Assembly (NCBI RefSeq): GCF_902506495.1
Contig: NZ_LR733267.1
Coordinates: 372,001-436,000, forward strand
From: Pseudomonas sp. 8O
GTDB lineage: Bacteria; Pseudomonadota; Gammaproteobacteria; Pseudomonadales; Pseudomonadaceae
Length of the DNA: 64,000 bases
Direction of reading: 5' to 3'
Part shown: positions 1 to 8,543 of the stretch, piece after piece
Numbering within the stretch: position 1 is the stretch's first letter
Layout of the letters: each line of letters begins with the position of its first letter
Notes under the pieces: generated by a model
What the model was told of the DNA's origin: nothing
Seen by the model: only the letters and a program-made list of their open reading frames with translations
Databases searched by the model: none
Position numbers and translations under genes: made by a program

Positions 1-779
1 TGCTCAACCGTTTCCTGAAGGGCGAAGCCAGGATTCCGCAAATGCCTGAAGCCGCCGTCCGCATCAGAAAGCTGTTGGACGACCCACGCACCTCGCTGGA
101 ACAACTGACCCGCGTGATCACTGGTGACCCGCCGCTGGCCGCGTACCTGATGCAGTTCTCCAATACACCTCTGCTGCGCGGGGAGCGCTCCTGTAGCTCG
201 CTACGCGAACTGCTGGGCCGCCTTGGTACCCGCCAACTGGCAGACCTGGTGCTGGGCTTCAGCCTGCAAAACCTGTTCACCAGCACCGAACCTGCGCTTC
301 AGCTGGCATTTCGCGCTCGTTGGCGCAGTGCCAGGGAGCGCGCCGCCCACTGCGCGGTACTGGCACAGCGCACAGGCATGTCACTGGACGATGCCATGCT
401 CGGCGGCTTGCTACAGGACATCGGCAGCCTGCCGCTGCTCTCGGAGCTGGAGCACTGGCCGAACGTGCCGCGCGCGAGCGACACGCTTCAGGAGCTGTGC
501 GAGCGCCTGTCCGGCGACCTCGGCGCCCTGGTCCTGACCCGCTGGCAACTGCCCTCGGCGATCATCGAGTCCACTCGTCTATACGGACGGTGGCAGCGCG
601 AGCATGACGGCGCTGCCGACCTGGCGGATCTGGTCCTGCTTGCCAGTGCCCTGCAGACGAGCCAGACGCTACAGGGGCCGCTACCAGCGCAGGTAAAACT
701 GGGGCTGGAGCAGCCACTTGGCGAGCTGAGGCAGGAGCTGGCGGGCGAACTGCAACTGTGGAAGCGTCTGCTCGCCTGA
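1..779 (+). CDS. HDOD-domain protein, 5' end outside window
   Basis: The frame is open from base 3, and the residues before the first ATG (RIPQMPEAAVRIRKLL) already match the usual opening of an HDOD domain. The gene therefore starts upstream of the window, and the ATG at 42 is internal. About 258 residues are visible. The helical pattern (ITGDPPLAAYLMQFSN, then LGTRQLADLVLGF, then GGLLQDIGSLPLL) is that of HDOD proteins, catalytically dead relatives of HD phosphohydrolases used in signalling in Pseudomonas. No other domain is seen before the stop. The specific pathway cannot be told. Confidence 0.8.
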   Translation, partial: LNRFLKGEARIPQMPEAAVRIRKLLDDPRTSLEQLTRVITGDPPLAAYLMQFSNTPLLRGERSCSSLRELLGRLGTRQLADLVLGFSLQNLFTSTEPALQLAFRARWRSARERAAHCAVLAQRTGMSLDDAMLGGLLQDIGSLPLLSELEHWPNVPRASDTLQELCERLSGDLGALVLTRWQLPSAIIESTRLYGRWQREHDGAADLADLVLLASALQTSQTLQGPLPAQVKLGLEQPLGELRQELAGELQLWKRLLA

Positions 780-876
780 AGCGCCTGCTATGCAGCCTCA
801 TCAGGCACATGGATGCAGCTTGTCCTCCCTCTGGAGCAGGTCGAGACTCTTCTGCACGCCCCATGCAGGAGGACAT

Positions 877-1290
877 ATGAGCGACTCGAACGGTATCAGC
901 CGCGAGCGCCTGGAACAGGCGCTCGCCCACTCCACCTTTGCCCAACTGCTCGGCGCCGAACTGCTCGACTTCGCGCCAGGCCGGGTCAGCCTGCAGGTGC
1001 GCAGCCGTCCCGACCTGTGCCAGCACCATGGCTACATGCATGGCGCGGTGGTCGGCTTCATGGTCGACAGTGGCTGCGCCTGGGCAGCGGCGTCGATGGT
1101 TGGCGATGTGGTCACCAGCGAATACAAGCTCAACCTGCTCGCACCCGCGCTTGGCGAACGCCTGCTGTGCCGCGCCGAAGTGCTCAAGGCCGGGCAGCGC
1201 CAGGCAGTGTGCCGAGCCGACGTGTTCGCCGTGAAAGACGGCCAGGAAAAGCTGGTGGCCACCGGTCTGGCGACCATCGCGCGGGTATAG
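877..1290 (+). CDS. PaaI-type hotdog thioesterase
   Basis: A 137-residue single hotdog-fold protein. The central segment HHGYMHGAVVGFMVDSGCAW is the hallmark helix of PaaI/YigI-like acyl-CoA thioesterases, with the HG-G motif contacting substrate and the acid (D) on the following helix. The ATG at 877 is chosen because AGGAGG lies just ahead of it; the frame extends upstream to 790 but that stretch looks random. It probably hydrolyses a cytoplasmic acyl- or aryl-CoA. It ends 12 bp before the convergent mmsR stop, so it is not part of the mms operon. Confidence 0.75.
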   Translation: MSDSNGISRERLEQALAHSTFAQLLGAELLDFAPGRVSLQVRSRPDLCQHHGYMHGAVVGFMVDSGCAWAAASMVGDVVTSEYKLNLLAPALGERLLCRAEVLKAGQRQAVCRADVFAVKDGQEKLVATGLATIARV

Positions 1291-1301
1291 CAGGCGCGCG
1301 A

Positions 1302-2183
1302 CTAACCCTGATGCAGCGTCCGGTAATGACTGGGCGCCATGCCCACCACCTTGCGAAACAGCCGCGAGAAGTAATACGGATCCTCATAGCCCAGTTGCTC
1401 GGCGACCTGACGCACCTCGATGTCGCCGCGATCGAGCAGGCGGCATGCCAACGCCATCTTCAACTGAATGAAGTCCTGGATCGGCGCGTGACCGGTCAGC
1501 GCGCGGTAGGTCTTGGCGAAGTGAAAGCGTGACAGCTTGAAGTGCGCCGCCAGTTCGTCGAGGTTGAGGCTACCGTTCAGGTGCTCGCGCATCACCGCCT
1601 GCACCGCTTCGATATCCAGCACCCGCCCGGATTTCAGACTGACCCGCGCCGGTAGTACCGCCAGCGAACTGAGCATCGCCTGCAAGCGGTGCGCAGCATG
1701 GATGAAGGGCAATGCGTTTAAGCCCTGGCGCTGCAAGCCCAGCAACGCCTCGAAATCGCCGATCAGCCTGGGCTGCACGCCAATACGCCGGTGCGGTTGA
1801 GTGCCCATCAGGCGCAGGAAGTCCTCGCCGAGACTGCCGTCGAAGTGCACCCAGTAGATCGTCCAGGGGTTTTGCCCATCGGCGCCATAGGCATGCGGCG
1901 CGTCCTTGGGCAGCAACAGCAAATCGCCAGCGGCGACCTCGAATCGTCCATCCTCCGTTTCCAGCCAACCCCTGCCGGAACGGCAATAGATCAGCAGGTG
2001 ATCGTCCGGCTGCAGGCGCCGCATCTGGTGTCCGGCCGCCTCCGGGTAAAAGCCCATGGCCAGGGGATAGCAGCCAGAGCTGAGCACATGGCGCGCCAGC
2101 AGGCGGCGCAAGCGCGGCGGCGTGATGAAGCGCTGTCCGCCAAGCGGCAGCGGCCAATTGGAGGTTTCCACCCGCATGCCCAT
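1302..2183 (-). CDS. mmsR: MmsR-like AraC-family activator of valine catabolism
   Basis: A 293-residue AraC/XylS regulator: an N-terminal cupin ligand domain (LLIYCRSGRGWLETEDG, AAGDLLLLPKDAPHAYG, about residues 60-110) and two C-terminal helix-turn-helices (about 190-290, ending EQLGYEDPYYFSRLFRKVVG). It is divergent from mmsA, the arrangement known for mmsR/mmsAB in P. aeruginosa. The start at 2183 has AAGGAAG eight bases upstream; an in-frame ATG two codons later is the alternative. It likely activates mmsA in response to valine-pathway intermediates such as 3-hydroxyisobutyrate. The name rests on synteny and family. Confidence 0.85.
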   Translation of the reverse strand: MGMRVETSNWPLPLGGQRFITPPRLRRLLARHVLSSGCYPLAMGFYPEAAGHQMRRLQPDDHLLIYCRSGRGWLETEDGRFEVAAGDLLLLPKDAPHAYGADGQNPWTIYWVHFDGSLGEDFLRLMGTQPHRRIGVQPRLIGDFEALLGLQRQGLNALPFIHAAHRLQAMLSSLAVLPARVSLKSGRVLDIEAVQAVMREHLNGSLNLDELAAHFKLSRFHFAKTYRALTGHAPIQDFIQLKMALACRLLDRGDIEVRQVAEQLGYEDPYYFSRLFRKVVGMAPSHYRTLHQG

Positions 2184-2216
2184 ACCCACCACTTCCTTCC
2201 ATAACGAACCGAATGA

Positions 2217-2278
2217 CAAGATCGTCCATCTCAAGACCAAGATCGTCAATCCACAAGTAGGCGGCGAGTGGCTATAAA
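2217..2278 (+). promoter_or_regulatory. Candidate MmsR operator and mmsA promoter
   Basis: Two perfect direct repeats CAAGATCGTC lie at 2217-2226 and 2238-2247, exactly 21 bp (two helical turns) apart, the geometry typical of AraC-family half-sites. They end next to the expected -35 position of a promoter whose likely -10 is TATAAA at 2273-2278. The layout fits activation from a site abutting the -35. The repeat and spacing are seen directly; assignment to MmsR is inferred from the divergent gene. Confidence 0.6.
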
Positions 2279-2309
2279 GAACCCCATACAAGAACAACAG
2301 GAGGCGACC

Positions 2310-3806
2310 ATGCCCATTACCCTGCCGCAACTGATCGATGGCCAGTGGCAAACCAGCCAGGCCGATGAGCTGATCGAAGTCACCGACCCGGCCACTCAGG
2401 AGGTAATCGCCCTCACCCCCAAGGCCACTGCCGAGGAAATCGAAGCGGCAGTAACCGGTGCACAGAAAGCCTTCCTCGCCTGGCGCGAAGTACCGGTATC
2501 GGAACGCGCCCGCCTGATGCTGCGCTACCAGCACCTGCTCAAGGAGCATCACGACGAGCTGGCGGAGATTCTCGCGGCGGAAACCGGCAAGACCTTCGCC
2601 GACGCCAAGGGCGACGTCTGGCGCGGTATCGAAGTGGCCGAACATGCCGCCAACATCGCCAGCCTGATGATGGGCGAGACAGTGGAGAACGTCGCCCGCG
2701 AGATCGACACCGCCAGCTGGATCCAGCCATTGGGCGTGTGCGTCGGCATCACCCCGTTCAACTTCCCGGCGATGATCCCGCTGTGGATGTTTCCGCTGGC
2801 CATCGCCTGCGGCAACACCTTCATTCTCAAACCCTCGGAACAGGACCCGATGACGCCCAATCGTCTGGCCGAACTGTTCCTCGAAGCTGGCGCACCGGCC
2901 GGCGTGCTGCAGGTGCTGCATGGCGGGCGCGAGCAGGTCGATGCGCTGCTGGTGCATCCACTGGTACGCGCGGTGTCCTTCGTCGGTTCAGTGACGGTAG
3001 GCCAGCATGTCTATCGCACCGGCACTCAGCATCTGAAACGCGTGCAGGCCTTCGCCGGGGCCAAGAACCATATGGTGATCATGCCTGACGCACCCAAGGA
3101 TCAAGTGCTCAGCAACCTGCTCGGCGCCAGCTGTGGCGCGGCCGGTCAACGCTGCATGGCGATCAGCGTGGCGGTGTTCGTCGGCGAATCGAAACAGTGG
3201 ATCGACGAGCTGGCAAAGCAAATGGCCGAGCTGTGCCCTGGTCACTGGCAGGACAGCGGTGCCGCCTATGGCCCGCTGATCAGCCCGCAGGCACGCCAGC
3301 GCGTACTGCGCCTGATAGAGGAAGGCAAGGCCGAAGGCGCCGACTGCCTGCTCGACGGCTCGCACTGCGCGGTGGACGGCTACCCGGACGGCAACTGGGT
3401 CGGGCCGACACTGTTCCGTGGCGTGACGACGAAGATGGGTCTGTATCGCGAGGAGATCTTCGGCCCTGTGCTGGTGTGCATGGAGGTTGCGACCCTGGAA
3501 GAAGCCATCGAACTGGTCAACGCCAGCCCCTACGGCAACGGCACCAGCCTGTTCACCCGCTCCGGCGGCGCTGCGCGGCATTTCCAGCACGCGATTGAAG
3601 TCGGCCAGGTGGGCATCAACGTGCCGATTCCGGTGCCGCTGCCGTTCTTCTCCTTCACCGGCTGGAAGGGTTCGTTCTATGGCGACCTGCACGCCTACGG
3701 CAAGCAGGCAGTGCGTTTCTATACCGAAACCAAGACGGTGACCAGCCGCTGGTTCGACGACACACCGCTCGGCGATGGCCCGAACATGACTATTCAGCTG
3801 AAATGA
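2310..3806 (+). CDS. mmsA: CoA-acylating methylmalonate-semialdehyde dehydrogenase
   Basis: A 498-residue aldehyde dehydrogenase of the MmsA family, which oxidises (methyl)malonate semialdehyde to propionyl-CoA or acetyl-CoA with NAD and CoA in valine (and inositol) catabolism. GITPFNFPAMIPLWMFP is the N-terminal NAD-binding signature of this family, FAGAKNHMVIMPDA replaces the usual ALDH glutamate region, and GAAGQRCMAIS carries the catalytic Cys. The ATG at 2310 follows AGGAGG; the ORF opens earlier at 2268 without a ribosome site. It is the first gene of the mms cluster, with mmsB last. Confidence 0.95.
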   Translation: MPITLPQLIDGQWQTSQADELIEVTDPATQEVIALTPKATAEEIEAAVTGAQKAFLAWREVPVSERARLMLRYQHLLKEHHDELAEILAAETGKTFADAKGDVWRGIEVAEHAANIASLMMGETVENVAREIDTASWIQPLGVCVGITPFNFPAMIPLWMFPLAIACGNTFILKPSEQDPMTPNRLAELFLEAGAPAGVLQVLHGGREQVDALLVHPLVRAVSFVGSVTVGQHVYRTGTQHLKRVQAFAGAKNHMVIMPDAPKDQVLSNLLGASCGAAGQRCMAISVAVFVGESKQWIDELAKQMAELCPGHWQDSGAAYGPLISPQARQRVLRLIEEGKAEGADCLLDGSHCAVDGYPDGNWVGPTLFRGVTTKMGLYREEIFGPVLVCMEVATLEEAIELVNASPYGNGTSLFTRSGGAARHFQHAIEVGQVGINVPIPVPLPFFSFTGWKGSFYGDLHAYGKQAVRFYTETKTVTSRWFDDTPLGDGPNMTIQLK

Positions 3807-3903
3807 GAACCGGGTGACCGTTTCTTAGACTAATAGACGATCACTCGAACTGGACGAGCGGCGTAAAACTGTTCTCTGCAGAACAAAAACAAGGAGAACT
3901 GCA

Positions 3904-5151
3904 ATGCGCCAACTGTCCGCCACACTGGCCCTGTGGGCCGCACTTACCGCCTGTGCGCAGGCTGCCGAGCCCATCACCCTCGGCCTCAACTACCCGCGCA
4001 CCGGACCATACAAGGAGGAGGGATTGGCGCAGATGCGTGGAGCCCTGCTGGCCATCGATGAAATCAACGCCGCTGGTGGCGTGCTGGGTAGACCTTTGCG
4101 CCTGTCCAGCAAGGACACTGCCTCACGTCCGGCCAAGGCAGAGAAGAACGTCGACAAGCTGGCCGCCGAGGGTGCGGCGATGCTCTTCGGTGGCTCCTCC
4201 AGTGCGGTCGCCATCGCCGCAGGCAAGCGCGCCAAGCAGCACGGTCTGCTGTACTTCGGCACCCTCACCTACTCCAATGACACCACTGGCAAGGATGGCC
4301 ACCGCTACATGTTCCGCGAGTGCAACAATGCCTGGATGAGCGCCCGAGTGCTCGGCCAGTACCTGAGCAAGACCCTGCCGAACAAGCGCTACTTCTATGT
4401 CACCTCCGACTACACCTGGGGCCACACCACCGAGGCCTCGCTGCGTCAGGCCACCGCCACCGACAATACCGCCCAGCACACCAGCGTGCGCATCCCCTTC
4501 CCAGGTGCGCGCCTGGCTGACTATCAGGACGCGCTGACCCAGGCCGCCGCCAGCAACGCCGAGATCCTCGCCCTGGTGCTGTTCGGCGAAGATCTGGTTC
4601 GCGCCATGCGCATCGCCAAGGACCTGGGCCTGACCGAGCGCATGCAGATCGTCGCGCCGAACCTGACCCAGAGCATGGTCGAACAGGCCGGTCCCAACCT
4701 GATGCAGGGCGTGATTGGCACCGAACCCTGGACCTGGCGTGTCCCGGCGCTGGAAAAATCCGCTCGTGGCGAAGCCTTCGTCGAAGCCTTCAAGACCCGC
4801 TACGAGATGTACCCCTCCAGCTCTGCCGCATCGGCCTACAGCATCGTCCAGCAATGGGCCGACGCCGCCACGCGAGCCAAGAGCCTCGACAGCGAAGCGC
4901 TGATCAAGGCGCTGGAAGGCCACAGCTACACCTTGCTCAAGGACGAGCAGCAATGGCGTACCTTCGACCACCAGAACCTGCAGACGGTCTACGCGGTCAA
5001 GGTCAAGCCGCGCGACGAGGTGCTCAAGGACCCGCTCAAGCAGGACTACTTCGAGATCGTCGACCGCCTCGATGCCAGCAGCGCACTGCCCAACCTCGCC
5101 GAGTGGCAGGCCGAACGACGCGCCGGCGACCAACCCCTGACCTTGCAATGA
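3904..5151 (+). CDS. Periplasmic ABC-type substrate-binding protein (Leu/Ile/Val-like fold)
   Basis: A 415-residue protein with a signal peptide (cleavage probably after ...TACAQA) and a type I periplasmic-binding fold (LGLNYPRTGPYKEEGLAQMR, INAAGGVLGRPL, the LivJ-like opening). ATG at 3904 follows AAGGAG. It sits between mmsA and the acyl-CoA dehydrogenase, with the next gene only 6 bp downstream, so it is co-transcribed. No permease or ATPase gene accompanies it, so it either uses transporters encoded elsewhere or acts as a sensor partner. A ligand from branched-chain amino- or keto-acid metabolism is a guess from context. Confidence 0.8.
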   Translation: MRQLSATLALWAALTACAQAAEPITLGLNYPRTGPYKEEGLAQMRGALLAIDEINAAGGVLGRPLRLSSKDTASRPAKAEKNVDKLAAEGAAMLFGGSSSAVAIAAGKRAKQHGLLYFGTLTYSNDTTGKDGHRYMFRECNNAWMSARVLGQYLSKTLPNKRYFYVTSDYTWGHTTEASLRQATATDNTAQHTSVRIPFPGARLADYQDALTQAAASNAEILALVLFGEDLVRAMRIAKDLGLTERMQIVAPNLTQSMVEQAGPNLMQGVIGTEPWTWRVPALEKSARGEAFVEAFKTRYEMYPSSSAASAYSIVQQWADAATRAKSLDSEALIKALEGHSYTLLKDEQQWRTFDHQNLQTVYAVKVKPRDEVLKDPLKQDYFEIVDRLDASSALPNLAEWQAERRAGDQPLTLQ

Positions 5152-5157
5152 GATGCC

Positions 5158-6321
5158 ATGGACTTCGAACTCAGTGATGAACAACGTCTGTTGACCGACA
5201 GCGCCCGCGCCTTCGCTGCGCGGGAGTTGACACCCCACGCTGCCAAGTGGGATCGCGAGCAGCACTTCCCTGTCGAAGTGATTCGCCGCGCAGCTGAACA
5301 GGGCTACCTGGCTCTGTATCTGCGCGAAGAAGATGGCGGCCTGGGCCTGTCCAGGCTCTCCAGCTCACTGATTTTCGAACAACTGGCGGCGGGCTGCGTG
5401 GCCACTACCGCCTACCTGAGCATCCACAACATGGCCACCTGGATGCTCGCCAGCTTCGCCGACCAGGCGCTGAAGGATGCCTGGTTGCCGGGACTGATCA
5501 ACGGCCAGTTGCTGGCCTCCTACTGCCTGACCGAACCGGACGCTGGCTCCGACGCTGCCAACCTGAGAACCCGCGCGCGGCGCGACGGCAGCGACTATGT
5601 GATCGACGGCAGCAAGTGCTTCATTTCCGGTGCAGGAAGCACGCAGGTACTGATCGTCATGGCGCGTACCGGCGAGGATGGTGCCAAGGGTGTTTCCTGC
5701 TTTCTGGTACCTGCCGATGCGCCCGGCGTGCGCTACGGACGTAACGAGGACAAGATGGGCTGGAAAGCGCAGCCGACACGCACCATCAGCTTCGAAGGCG
5801 TGCGCATTCCTGCCAGCCACCGCATCGGCCCGGAAGGTGAGGGCTTCGTCTACGCCATGAAGGGCCTCGATGGCGGGCGCATCAATATCGCCAGTTGCTC
5901 GCTCGGTGCGGCCCAGGCGGCGCTGGAGCAGAGCCTGCGCTATGTAGAAGAACGCAAGCAGTTCGGCAAGCCGCTCAGCGAGTTCCAGGCCTTGCAATTC
6001 AGGCTGGCCGACATGCTCACCGCCCTGACCGCCAGCCGGCAGATGGTGCGCCTGGCTGCGCACAAGCTCGATCTGGGGCATGGCGAAGCCAGCCTGTACT
6101 GCGCCATGGCCAAGCGCTTCGCCACCGACCAATGCTTCGACCTGTGCAACGAAGCGCTGCAACTGCACGGTGGCTACGGCTATCTGAATGACTATCCGCT
6201 GGAGCGCTGGGTACGCGACGCCCGCGTGCACCAGATACTGGAAGGCACCAACGAAATCATGCGGGTGATCGTCGCCCGTCGCCTGCTCCTGCAAGGCGGC
6301 ATGCTCGATCGCCTGCTGTAA
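5158..6321 (+). CDS. Acyl-CoA dehydrogenase, probably isobutyryl-CoA
   Basis: A 387-residue FAD-dependent acyl-CoA dehydrogenase of full family length. Visible signatures: YCLTEPDAGSDAANLRTRA (FAD/substrate region), RKQFGKPLSEFQALQF, LQLHGGYGYLNDYPLERW and QILEGTNEIMRVIVARR near the C-terminus. Between mmsA and the hydratase/hydrolase genes it most likely catalyses isobutyryl-CoA to methacrylyl-CoA in valine breakdown. It starts 6 bp after the preceding gene. The chain-length assignment comes from context only. Confidence 0.88.
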   Translation: MDFELSDEQRLLTDSARAFAARELTPHAAKWDREQHFPVEVIRRAAEQGYLALYLREEDGGLGLSRLSSSLIFEQLAAGCVATTAYLSIHNMATWMLASFADQALKDAWLPGLINGQLLASYCLTEPDAGSDAANLRTRARRDGSDYVIDGSKCFISGAGSTQVLIVMARTGEDGAKGVSCFLVPADAPGVRYGRNEDKMGWKAQPTRTISFEGVRIPASHRIGPEGEGFVYAMKGLDGGRINIASCSLGAAQAALEQSLRYVEERKQFGKPLSEFQALQFRLADMLTALTASRQMVRLAAHKLDLGHGEASLYCAMAKRFATDQCFDLCNEALQLHGGYGYLNDYPLERWVRDARVHQILEGTNEIMRVIVARRLLLQGGMLDRLL

Positions 6322-6389
6322 GCGTTTCCCCCTCTCCCCCGTCCCTCGCCCATCAATGGCTGAGGGGGAGAAAATTGACGAGGACCGTT

Positions 6390-7208
6390 ATGAGCACCGC
6401 CATCGAAACCTATAAATCCGGCATCTTCGACCTGACCCACAAGCTCACCGTGGAAAAGCACGGCCACACCGCGCTGATCACCATCAACCATCCACCGGCC
6501 AACACCTGGGACCGCGACTCGCTGATCGGTCTCAAGCAGGTGGTCGAGCATCTCAACCGTGACGACGAGGTGTACGCCCTGGTGGTGACCGGCCAGGGGC
6601 CGAAGTTCTTTTCCGCCGGCGCCGACCTGAACATGTTCGCCGATGGCGACAAGGCCCGTGCCCGCGAGATGGCACGGCGCTTCGGTGAGGCCTTCGAGAC
6701 CCTGCGCGATTTCCGCGGCGTGTCCATCGCCGCGATTAACGGCTACGCCATGGGCGGCGGCCTGGAGTGCGCGCTGGCCTGCGATATCCGCATCGCCGAA
6801 CGCCAGGCACAGATGGCCTTGCCGGAAGCCTCCGTGGGCCTGTTGCCCTGCGCCGGTGGCACCCAGGCCCTGCCCTGGCTGGTAGGCGAAGGCTGGGCCA
6901 AGCGCATGATCCTCTGCGGCGAACGCATCGACGCCGAAACCGCCCTGCGCATCGGCCTGGTCGAGCAGGTGGTGGACACTGGCGAAGCACGCGGCACAGC
7001 CCTGCTGCTGGCATCCAAGGTGGCGCGGCAAAGCCCGGTGGCGGTACGTACCATCAAGCCGCTGATCCAGGGTGCCCGTGAGCGTGGCTCCAACACCTGG
7101 TTGCCGGAAGAACGCGAGCGCTTCGTCGACCTGTTCGATGCCGACGACACCCGCGAAGGGGTCAACGCCTTTCTGGAAAAACGCGACCCGCAGTGGCGCA
7201 ACAAATGA
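6390..7208 (+). CDS. Enoyl-CoA hydratase (crotonase family)
   Basis: A 272-residue crotonase-superfamily enzyme. FFSAGADLNMFA and NGYAMGGGLECALACDIRIA form the oxyanion hole, and ALPEASVGLLPCAGGTQ carries the position of the catalytic Glu. In this cluster the likely reaction is hydration of methacrylyl-CoA to 3-hydroxyisobutyryl-CoA. ATG at 6390 is preferred (GACGAGGA upstream); a TTG 15 bp earlier is possible. The 66-bp gap after the dehydrogenase holds no strong terminator. Confidence 0.85.
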   Translation: MSTAIETYKSGIFDLTHKLTVEKHGHTALITINHPPANTWDRDSLIGLKQVVEHLNRDDEVYALVVTGQGPKFFSAGADLNMFADGDKARAREMARRFGEAFETLRDFRGVSIAAINGYAMGGGLECALACDIRIAERQAQMALPEASVGLLPCAGGTQALPWLVGEGWAKRMILCGERIDAETALRIGLVEQVVDTGEARGTALLLASKVARQSPVAVRTIKPLIQGARERGSNTWLPEERERFVDLFDADDTREGVNAFLEKRDPQWRNK

Positions 7209-7214
7209 TCCGCG

Positions 7215-7295
7215 GCATCGTAGGGTGCGCCGTGCGCACCGCAATCGGCCAGGCCCGTAGGGTGGATGTCGCTTTTTACATCCACCAGAACCGCC
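7215..7295. repeat. REP-type palindromes between hydratase and hydrolase genes
   Basis: Two palindromic units: GTAGGGTGCGCCGTGCGCACC, truncated on its right side, and a GTAGGGTGGATG...ACATCCACC unit near 7258-7287. The same families recur at about 9.47, 21.8, 57.05 and 63 kb. They fold as hairpins in RNA and may modulate expression of downstream genes in the mms transcript. Confidence 0.7.
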
Positions 7296-7317
7296 CCGCA
7301 CCACGCTGGAAACCTAT

Positions 7318-8421
7318 ATGAACCTGCAATTCGAAGAACGCCCCAGCCTGCACGGCTACCGCATCGGCATCGCCAGCCTGGACGCGGAAAAGAGCCTCAA
7401 CGCCCTCTCCCTGCCGATGATCGAAGCACTCGACGAACGCCTGAAGGCCTGGGCAGAAGACTCGACCATCGCCTGCGTGATGCTGCGCGGCAACGGCACC
7501 AAGGCCTTCTGTGCCGGCGGCGATGTGGTGCAGTTGGTCAATCAGTGTCGCGAACAGCCAGGCGAAATACCGGCCCTGGCACGACGCTTTTTCGCCGACG
7601 AATATCGCCTCGACCATCGCATCCACACCTACCCCAAACCCTTCATCTGCTGGGCCCATGGCCACGTGCTGGGTGGCGGCATGGGCCTGATGCAGGGCGC
7701 AGGTATCCGCATCGTCACGCCGAGCAGCCGACTGGGCATGCCGGAAATCAATATCGGCCTGTACCCGGATGTCGGCGGTAGCTGGTTCCTGGCGCGGTTG
7801 CCGGGTCGCCTTGGGCTGTTCCTCGGACTCACTGCCGCCAGCATCAATGCCCGCGATGCGCTGGACCTGAACCTGGCCGACCGCTGCCTGCGCGACGACC
7901 AGCAAGAGGCACTGCTCGAAGGTCTGGTGCAACTGAACTGGCGCGAACAAGCCGACCTGCAACTGCACAGCCTGCTGCGCGCGCTGGAGAACGAAGCACA
8001 CGGCGAACTGCCGCCGGCCCAATGGTTGCCGCGCCGCGAGCGTATCGATGAGCTGCTCGACGTCGCCGACCTGCCGGCTGCCGTACATGCGCTCAACGCA
8101 CTGCAAGCGGATGACGACGCCCTGCTCGCCCGCGCCGCCAAGACCCTGGCCAATGGCTGCCCGCTGACGGCGCACCTGGTCTGGCAGCAGATACGCCGCG
8201 CCCGCCACCTGTCGCTGGCCGAGGTGTTTCGCATGGAATACGCCATGAGCCTGAACTGCTGCCGCCACCCGGAATTCCCCGAAGGCGTGCGCGCCCGCCT
8301 GATCGACAAGGATCAAACGCCACATTGGCACTGGCCGGACGTGGCCGCAATCCCGGACGCCGTGGTCGAAGCGCACTTCGCGCCAGCCTGGGAGGGCGAA
8401 CACCCGTTGGCAGATCTGTAA
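7318..8421 (+). CDS. 3-hydroxyisobutyryl-CoA hydrolase
   Basis: A 367-residue crotonase-superfamily protein, longer than hydratases and typical of the 3-hydroxyisobutyryl-CoA hydrolase family. Motifs: KAFCAGGDVVQLVNQ, GHVLGGGMGLMQGA, and MPEINIGLYPDVGGSWFLAR with the catalytic Glu and Asp. It releases free 3-hydroxyisobutyrate for MmsB. ATG at 7318 sits just after a REP cluster with no obvious Shine-Dalgarno. Confidence 0.88.
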   Translation: MNLQFEERPSLHGYRIGIASLDAEKSLNALSLPMIEALDERLKAWAEDSTIACVMLRGNGTKAFCAGGDVVQLVNQCREQPGEIPALARRFFADEYRLDHRIHTYPKPFICWAHGHVLGGGMGLMQGAGIRIVTPSSRLGMPEINIGLYPDVGGSWFLARLPGRLGLFLGLTAASINARDALDLNLADRCLRDDQQEALLEGLVQLNWREQADLQLHSLLRALENEAHGELPPAQWLPRRERIDELLDVADLPAAVHALNALQADDDALLARAAKTLANGCPLTAHLVWQQIRRARHLSLAEVFRMEYAMSLNCCRHPEFPEGVRARLIDKDQTPHWHWPDVAAIPDAVVEAHFAPAWEGEHPLADL

Positions 8422-8424
8422 GCG

Positions 8425-8485
8425 CGGGTCGGTGCGTACGGCGCACCCTACATATAGCCCGGATGCGCTCCGGGAGAGCTCACAA
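8425..8485. repeat. REP-type palindromes before mmsB
   Basis: A GGTGCG...GCGCACCCTAC half-palindrome followed by a partial TAGCCCGGATGCGCTCCGGG unit. They lie in the hydrolase-mmsB gap, making a second REP interruption of the mms operon. Confidence 0.6.
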
Positions 8486-8543
8486 GCAATCCTCGAACAA
8501 TGACAATCGATGCGCGAAGCGCCCAATAGAAAGGAAAGCTGCC

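Noticed and set aside
2184..2957. N-terminal extension of the mmsR frame across the divergent promoter and into mmsA
   Set aside because: The AraC-family N-terminus and a ribosome site define the start at 2183; the extension is antisense to mmsA.
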